DNA from: Flavobacterium oncorhynchi
Lineage (GTDB): Bacteria > Bacteroidota > Bacteroidia > Flavobacteriales > Flavobacteriaceae
DNA length: 64,000 nt
Reading direction: 5' to 3'
Assembly (NCBI RefSeq): GCF_002217355.1
Contig: NZ_MUHA01000007.1
Span: 511,770 to 575,769 of the forward strand
Shown: positions 58,272-64,000 of the stretch, in pieces
How positions within the stretch are numbered: the stretch's first letter is position 1
Layout: each line of letters begins with the position of its first letter
The notes under the pieces: model-generated
Database searches by the model: none
Seen by the model: only the letters and a program-made list of their open reading frames with translations
Told to the model about the DNA's origin: nothing
Translations under genes and position numbers: made by a program

Positions 58272-61200
58272 ATGTATTTAATATTCGATACCGAAACTAC
58301 TGGATTACCAAAACGCTGGGATGCTCCAATAACTGATTCTGATAACTGGCCTCGCTGTATTCAGATCGCATGGCAGCTTCATGACGAAATGGGACAGCTT
58401 ATTGAACATCAGGATTATTTGGTAAAACCAGATGGATTTAATATTCCGTATGATGCAGAACGTATTCACGGTATTTCGACTGAATTAGCAGAAGCTGATG
58501 GAATCTCGCTGGCAGAAGTTTTGGAGAAATTCAATATTGCTTTAAGCAAAACTAAATTTATTGTTGGGCAGAATCTAGGTTTCGATGTTAATATTATGGG
58601 TGCCGAATTCCATAGAATGGGTGTAGATTCGCCAATGAGCACAATGCCTGTTCTGGATACTTGTACAGAGGTTACAGCTTCGTTATTACAGCTTCCTGGA
58701 GGTCGTGGAGGAAGATTTAAATTGCCAACATTAACAGAGTTACACAGTTATTTATTTGATAAACCTTTTGCAGAAGCGCACAACGCAACTGCCGACGTTG
58801 AGGCAACGACTCGTTGTTTCTTGGAGTTAATTAGAAGAGAGGTTTTTACCAAAGAAGAACTTGATGTCCCGAAAGAGTATTTTAAAGAATTTCAGGCAAG
58901 AAATCCGCAGGAGTTTCCATTAATTGGTTTAAAACACATCAATTTAAAAGCGGCTTCTGATAAAATCAGAGAGCAGCTAAAAGCTTTAGAATCTGTTGGT
59001 AAAGAACCTGCAGTTTCGCATTCTGACAGAGAAGATTTTAAAGCGGCAAAATATTCGCATTTACACAATCATACACAGTTTTCGGTTCTTCAATCGACAA
59101 TCGGAATTGGGAATATTGTTGCAGCTACTGCTAAAAACGGAATGCCTGCTGTTGCCATGACCGATACCGGAAACATGATGGGAGCATTTCACTTTGTGAG
59201 CGCCGTTATGAATCACAATAAAGCGGCTTCCGGAAAAAATAAAGCTTTGGTTGAAGCGGGAGAAGAACCGACTGAAACGGAGATAAAACCAATTGTTGGC
59301 TGCGAATTTAATGTTTGTGAAAACCATTTAGATAAAAGTAAAAAAGATAACGGAAACCAGATTGTATTGTTAGCCAAAAACAAAAATGGATATCACAATT
59401 TGGCTAAAATGTCTTCTATCGCTTTTACCAACGGATTTTATTATGTTCCTAGAATTGATCGCGCGATTATCGAAAAATACAAGGAAGATATTATGGTTTT
59501 GTCTGGAAATTTATATGGAGAAATTCCGAGTAAAATTCTGAACATTGGTGAAAACCAAGCCGAAGAAGCGTTAATTTGGTGGAAGGAACAATTTGGTGAT
59601 GATTTTTACCTAGAATTGATGCGCCATAATCAGGAAGATGAAAATCGCGTAAACAAAACTCTGATTGAATTTTCGCAAAAGCATAATGTAAAGCTAATTG
59701 CAACCAATAATACCTATTATTTAAATAAAGAAGATGCCAATGCACATGATATTTTACTTTGTGTAAAAGATGGTGAGAAGCAGGCAACGCCTATTGGCCG
59801 TGGTCGTGGTTATCGCTACGGACTTCCAAATCAGGAATATTATTACAAGTCCGAAGAAGAGATGAAAAAACTCTTTGCCGATTTACCCGAAGCCATTATT
59901 AACATTCAGGAAATTGTCGATAAAGTAGAAGGATATTCACTTTATCGTGATGTATTGCTTCCTAAATTTGATATCCCGCAAGAATTTGTTGTTGAAGAAG
60001 ATGAAGCTGACGGAGGTGTTCGTGGTGAAAATAAATACCTGCGACACCTTACAATGGAAGGAGCCAAAAGAAGATACGGTGAAATTACAGAATCAATTCA
60101 AGAACGTCTCGATTTTGAGTTATTAACGATTTCGAATTCAGGTTATCCGGGTTATTTCTTAATTGTACAGGATTTCATTGCCGAAGCTAGAAATATGGAC
60201 GTTTCTGTAGGGCCCGGTCGTGGATCTGCAGCAGGTTCTGCCGTTGCTTACTGCCTCGGGATTACCAATATTGACCCAATTAAATACGATTTGCTTTTTG
60301 AGCGTTTCCTAAATCCGGATCGTGTATCGATGCCCGATATTGATATCGACTTTGATGATGAGGGTCGTGGACGTGTAATGGAATATGTAATCAACAAATA
60401 CGGTCAGAAACAGGTTGCGCAAATTATCACTTATGGTAAAATGGCAACCAAATCGGCTATTCGTGATACGGCTCGTGTATTGGATTTACCATTGTTCGAA
60501 GCCGATAGAATTGCAAAACTGATTCCGGGAATGATGCCGTCAAAATGGAATTTGGCGCGTTTTATTTCGGAGAGTGAAGAAGAAGTCAAAAAAGCCCTTC
60601 GTTCAGACGAATTTGATAATGTAAAAGAATTAATTGCGATCGCCAATGAAGATGATTTGGCAGGTGAAACCATTCAACAGGCAAAAATCCTTGAAGGATC
60701 GATGCGTAATACGGGAATTCACGCGTGTGGTGTAATCATTACGCCATCAGATATTACGAATTATGTTCCAGTTACTACAGCAAAAGATTCTGATTTGTAT
60801 GTAACACAGTTTGATAACTCGGTTGCAGAAAGTGCGGGATTGTTGAAAATGGACTTCTTGGGTCTGAAGACCCTTACGCTGATAAAAGATACAGTAAAAC
60901 TGGTAAAATATAGAACAGGAATTGAATTGGATCCAGACACCTTTCCAATCGATGACGAAGAAACGTATGCACTTTTCCAGAGAGGTGAAACTGTTGGGAT
61001 TTTCCAATATGAGTCACCCGGAATGCAGAAATACATGAAAGATCTAAAGCCGACGGTTTTTGGAGATTTAATTGCAATGAATGCACTTTATCGTCCGGGA
61101 CCTTTGGAATATATTCCATCTTTTGTTCGAAGAAAAAATGGCGATGAGGAAATCAAATACGATTTAGATGCCTGTGCCGAATATTTGTCTGAAACATACG

Positions 61201-62801
61201 GAATTACAGTTTACCAAGAGCAGGTAATGCTTTTGTCTCAGTCTTTGGCAGGATTTACAAAGGGTGAGGCCGACGTTTTGCGTAAAGCGATGGGTAAGAA
61301 GCAAAAGGATGTACTAGATAAAATGAAGCCGAAGTTTGTGGAACAAGCGGCGCAAAAAGGTCACGATGCTAAAGTTTTGGAGAAAATTTGGAAAGACTGG
61401 GAAGCTTTTGCGAGTTACGCCTTCAACAAATCGCACTCAACTTGTTATGCCTGGATTGCATACCAAACAGCTTATTTGAAAGCACACTATCCTGCTGAAT
61501 ATATGGCGGCGGTACTTTCGAATAACATGAACGATATCAAACAGGTTTCGTTTTTCATGGAAGAATGTAAACGTATGGGATTACAAGTTTTGGGGCCAGA
61601 CGTAAATGAATCGTATTATAAATTTACAGTAAACGATGATTACGCAGTTCGTTTCGGAATGGGAGCGATTAAGGGGGTTGGTTCTGGAGCGGTTGAAACG
61701 ATTGTAGAAAACAGAAAAGACGGAAGATATAAATCGATTTTTGATTTGGCGCAGCGAATTGATTTGCGTGCAGCCAATAAAAAAGCGATTGAAAACTTAG
61801 TACTTGCTGGTGGTTTTGACTCTTTTGAAGGAACAACCAGAGCACAATATTTTCATGATGATGGCGATGGAATTACATTTTATGAAAAAGCAATTCGGTA
61901 TGGATCAAAGTTTCAAGAAAATGAAAATTCATCACAAGTAAGTTTATTTGGAGAAGCAAGCGAAGTGCAGATTGCAGAGCCAATTATTCCTGCATGTGAA
62001 GATTGGAGTACAATGGAAAAACTGGCCAAAGAAAAAGAAGTTGTCGGGATTTATATTTCCGGACATCCGCTTGATGATTTTAGATTTGAAATGAAGTATT
62101 TCTGTAATTCTCGACTAGAATCATTGAAAAGCATGAATGAATTTGTGGGTAAAAATTTAAACTTTGCCGGAATTATTAATAATGTACAGCACCGTGTGGC
62201 AAAAAACGGAAAAGGCTGGGCAGTGTTTAACTTAGAAGGTTATGATGAAAGTTATGAGTTTAAGATTTTTGGAGAAGAATATCTGAAATTCCGACATTTT
62301 CTGATACAGAATAATTTTGCCTTTCTAAAAATACTAATAAAAGATGGTTGGGTAAACCATGATACGGGTAAAAAATCAGATCCAAGAATGCAGTTTGTCG
62401 AAATCAGACAATTGCAGGACATTATGGAAGCTTTTGCTAAAAAACTGATTGTTTTGCTGAATATTCAAGATCTTCAAACCGAATTTATTCATAGACTAAG
62501 TCATTTGTTTAATGAAAATAAAGGCGAAAACTCGGTGACTTTTGAGATTATGGAATTGGAAAAAATTAAACGACTTGTTGAGGTAGAAACTCCCGCTGAT
62601 TTTGAAGAAAGCGACGATGCTGTTTTTGAAGATGAAAATGAAGATGCAGGGCAAGAAACCAAGATTCAGGAAGTAAATGAAATTGAAGAAATAAAAGTTG
62701 TTACCAAATTAACAATGCCAAGCCGCAGATTAAAGATTAGGATTTCTGCTGAGCTGCTTCAGGAATTAGAGAAATTACAGGTAAATTTTAAGCTGAACTA
62801 A
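58272..62801 (+). CDS. dnaE: DNA polymerase III alpha subunit with fused N-terminal DnaQ-like exonuclease
   Basis: The 1509-residue replicative polymerase starts with a DEDDh exonuclease (FDTETTG, Asp6/Glu8; NLGFDVNIM; AHNATADVEAT) over about 1-190. A PHP domain follows from about residue 255 (YSHLHNHTQFSVLQS). The palm has VGPGRGSAAGSAVAYCLGITNIDPI and PDIDIDFDDEGRGRV, where Asp689 and Asp691 are the metal-binding pair by comparison with other DnaE proteins. The C-terminus holds helix-hairpin-helix and OB-fold parts (NFAGIINNVQHRVAKNGKGWAVFNL) and an acidic tail. The fused proofreading exonuclease takes the role of separate DnaQ. Confidence 0.96.
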   Translation: MYLIFDTETTGLPKRWDAPITDSDNWPRCIQIAWQLHDEMGQLIEHQDYLVKPDGFNIPYDAERIHGISTELAEADGISLAEVLEKFNIALSKTKFIVGQNLGFDVNIMGAEFHRMGVDSPMSTMPVLDTCTEVTASLLQLPGGRGGRFKLPTLTELHSYLFDKPFAEAHNATADVEATTRCFLELIRREVFTKEELDVPKEYFKEFQARNPQEFPLIGLKHINLKAASDKIREQLKALESVGKEPAVSHSDREDFKAAKYSHLHNHTQFSVLQSTIGIGNIVAATAKNGMPAVAMTDTGNMMGAFHFVSAVMNHNKAASGKNKALVEAGEEPTETEIKPIVGCEFNVCENHLDKSKKDNGNQIVLLAKNKNGYHNLAKMSSIAFTNGFYYVPRIDRAIIEKYKEDIMVLSGNLYGEIPSKILNIGENQAEEALIWWKEQFGDDFYLELMRHNQEDENRVNKTLIEFSQKHNVKLIATNNTYYLNKEDANAHDILLCVKDGEKQATPIGRGRGYRYGLPNQEYYYKSEEEMKKLFADLPEAIINIQEIVDKVEGYSLYRDVLLPKFDIPQEFVVEEDEADGGVRGENKYLRHLTMEGAKRRYGEITESIQERLDFELLTISNSGYPGYFLIVQDFIAEARNMDVSVGPGRGSAAGSAVAYCLGITNIDPIKYDLLFERFLNPDRVSMPDIDIDFDDEGRGRVMEYVINKYGQKQVAQIITYGKMATKSAIRDTARVLDLPLFEADRIAKLIPGMMPSKWNLARFISESEEEVKKALRSDEFDNVKELIAIANEDDLAGETIQQAKILEGSMRNTGIHACGVIITPSDITNYVPVTTAKDSDLYVTQFDNSVAESAGLLKMDFLGLKTLTLIKDTVKLVKYRTGIELDPDTFPIDDEETYALFQRGETVGIFQYESPGMQKYMKDLKPTVFGDLIAMNALYRPGPLEYIPSFVRRKNGDEEIKYDLDACAEYLSETYGITVYQEQVMLLSQSLAGFTKGEADVLRKAMGKKQKDVLDKMKPKFVEQAAQKGHDAKVLEKIWKDWEAFASYAFNKSHSTCYAWIAYQTAYLKAHYPAEYMAAVLSNNMNDIKQVSFFMEECKRMGLQVLGPDVNESYYKFTVNDDYAVRFGMGAIKGVGSGAVETIVENRKDGRYKSIFDLAQRIDLRAANKKAIENLVLAGGFDSFEGTTRAQYFHDDGDGITFYEKAIRYGSKFQENENSSQVSLFGEASEVQIAEPIIPACEDWSTMEKLAKEKEVVGIYISGHPLDDFRFEMKYFCNSRLESLKSMNEFVGKNLNFAGIINNVQHRVAKNGKGWAVFNLEGYDESYEFKIFGEEYLKFRHFLIQNNFAFLKILIKDGWVNHDTGKKSDPRMQFVEIRQLQDIMEAFAKKLIVLLNIQDLQTEFIHRLSHLFNENKGENSVTFEIMELEKIKRLVEVETPADFEESDDAVFEDENEDAGQETKIQEVNEIEEIKVVTKLTMPSRRLKIRISAELLQELEKLQVNFKLN

Positions 62802-62848
62802 ATTTTAACAGTTAAAATTTAGAATAATGCATTTTTTTAGTGTTAAAA

Positions 62849-62862
62849 TTATGCATGCATAA
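62849..62862. promoter_or_regulatory. Perfect 14-bp palindrome upstream of the outer-membrane protein gene
   Basis: TTATGCATGCATAA, self-complementary, 117 bases before the start. A TATGTTTG -7-like box at 62948-62955 is closer to the gene. Possible regulator site, unproven. Confidence 0.4.
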
Positions 62863-62978
62863 TAGTTTTTTAGTAATATTGCTCCAAATTACAACGATTT
62901 CGTTCCAAGTCTAACAATGCAAACGATAAGAATATGTTAAAAAATTCTATGTTTGTATAAATTAATTAAATCAGAATT

Positions 62979-63908
62979 ATGAAAAAGAACCTATTTTTAT
63001 TAGGATTATTAGTTTGTTCTATGGCCACAATTGCACAAACTGAAAAAGCAGACAAACCAGAAAGCTGGTATTTCAAATTGGGTGGATCATATTTCAACCA
63101 AACTGCTTCAACTGAGTTTCCAACAGTTGGAGGACATGATGCAATGAATAGAACTTATGTAGGAGGAAAATTGGTTTCTGAAAAAAGTATTACAGGTTCT
63201 TTTGGTCAAGGATTTAGAACTGGTATTACTGCTGGATATAGATTTAATACTCGTTTAGGAGTTGAGTTAGGAGCAAATTATTACACTAGTAATGATAAAA
63301 CAATGGCGCAAACTACATCAGATATGCCAATTACGCCAAGCGGTGTATATAACTTTAAATCAGTAGGTCAAATTACTGCGTTTGATATTGCTCCAGCTTT
63401 AGTGTTGTTTTTAGGAGAGCACAAAGGATTTGAGCCGTATACTAAAGTAGGTGTTTTAGTTCCAGTTCATGGAGATTTAGAAATTACTACAGATGCACGT
63501 GCTCCAATCGCTTTTAATCCAACTACAGGAGCACCAGTTGCTTTTGGAGATGTTCATAGTGTTGATAAAGTAAAACCAAATCCAACTATTGGATTTACAG
63601 CAGCTTTAGGAACTTCATACAAATTAGGAAAACATATTTCTGCTTTTGCTGAATTAGAATATAGAAACTTTACGGTACACGGTAAAACAAAAGAAACAAC
63701 TGAATTTACAGTGAATGGTAATGATGCTTTAGCTACTAGATCAACAGCTCAAATTCATACAAATTATAGAGATGGTTTAGATGTTAATTCTAACAACGCT
63801 GCAACAAATCCAAACGGAGTTAATAAAGATAAACCAATGGATGAGTTAAGTTCTTATGTTGGAATCTCAGGTTTAGGTTTGACTTTAGGTCTTAAATACA
63901 GCCTATAA
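62979..63908 (+). CDS. Outer-membrane beta-barrel protein
   Basis: A 309-residue protein with a signal peptide (1-19, MATIAQT). It has many alternating strands with aromatic girdles (SWYFKLGGSYFNQTAS, RTGITAGYRFNTRLGVELGANYYTSND, TIGFTAALGTSYKLGKHISAFAELEYRNFTVHG) and a short C-terminus (LGLTLGLKYSL), the shape of an OmpW/OmpA-type N-terminal barrel of eight to ten strands. There is no OmpA peptidoglycan domain. Function not assignable; such proteins are common surface proteins of Bacteroidetes. Confidence 0.87.
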   Translation: MKKNLFLLGLLVCSMATIAQTEKADKPESWYFKLGGSYFNQTASTEFPTVGGHDAMNRTYVGGKLVSEKSITGSFGQGFRTGITAGYRFNTRLGVELGANYYTSNDKTMAQTTSDMPITPSGVYNFKSVGQITAFDIAPALVLFLGEHKGFEPYTKVGVLVPVHGDLEITTDARAPIAFNPTTGAPVAFGDVHSVDKVKPNPTIGFTAALGTSYKLGKHISAFAELEYRNFTVHGKTKETTEFTVNGNDALATRSTAQIHTNYRDGLDVNSNNAATNPNGVNKDKPMDELSSYVGISGLGLTLGLKYSL

Positions 63909-63932
63909 TTTATAGAAGTTTTTAGTTTTTAG

Positions 63933-63966
63933 AAAAAAGGATATTCGTTATGAATATCCTTTTTTT
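63933..63966 (+). terminator. Terminator after the outer-membrane protein gene
   Basis: AAAAAAGGATATTC and GAATATCCTTTTTT arms with a five-base loop, ending in T-run; rho-independent type. Confidence 0.9.
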
Positions 63967-64000
63967 GTTTTTTTCTAAAGTTGCCTCCTGCTTTAGCTGG

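Overview
This 64 kb window is AT-rich chromosome from a member of the Bacteroidetes, almost certainly a Flavobacterium. The clues are: TonB-dependent receptors with a carboxypeptidase-like N-terminal domain; TAnnTTTG promoter boxes and no strong Shine-Dalgarno sequences; an S16 protein with a long Ala/Glu tail; a DnaE polymerase with a fused proofreading exonuclease; and many dispersed hairpin repeats between genes. There is no rRNA operon, CRISPR array, intact insertion sequence or prophage.

Layout. 1-2.1 kb: the 5' end of sucA (2-oxoglutarate dehydrogenase E1), a small beta-barrel-like exported protein, a lipoprotein flanked by inverted repeats, and a conserved unknown gene. 2.2-9.2 kb: a trehalose-use locus with a LacI-type regulator, a pair of operators, a TonB-dependent receptor, an MFS importer and a cytoplasmic GH37 trehalase with a fungal-like calcium loop. 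9.4-17.6 kb: a polyprenyl synthase, then yceI, a TetR regulator and a TolC/membrane-fusion/RND efflux set. Three identical-geometry 28-bp inverted repeats tie yceI and tetR to the same operator. 17.7-25.8 kb: a divergent module with an ECF sigma factor and a membrane anti-sigma-like TPR protein on one side. On the other are a small membrane protein, a lipoprotein, a PKD outer-membrane protein, a periplasmic TPR-CHAT caspase-like protease and an overlapping retropepsin-like aspartic protease. Two matching GGGTAACA-N17 promoters face the protease side.

26-40 kb holds housekeeping and accessory genes: S41 peptidase, TatD, acyltransferase, asparaginase, an MFS/LysR divergent pair, tRNA-Ser(GGA), GNAT, nitrilase-like, AraC, DUF3050, glutaryl-CoA dehydrogenase-like, and a TPR-TM-AraC regulator. 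40.2-48.3 kb is the most unusual region, a peptide secretion island. Three Cys-free double-glycine precursors lie on the minus strand and share an identical DPGKGGLGG core end. Four further precursors on the plus strand have even Cys counts (2, 6, 6, 4). With them are a VKOR-thioredoxin disulfide enzyme that has a C39-like N-terminus lacking Cys, a C39 peptidase ABC exporter and an HlyD adaptor. Two of the precursor genes are each preceded by a near-identical 183-bp element that can fold at the RNA level.

48.3-64 kb returns to core functions: trmN6-like methyltransferase, rimM, rpsP, an RRM protein, the leucine operon leuC-leuD-methyltransferase-leuA-leuB, a DUF417-like membrane protein, dnaE and an outer-membrane protein. 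Functions were assigned by reading the translated sequences. No database search was run, so family names rest on motif recognition.
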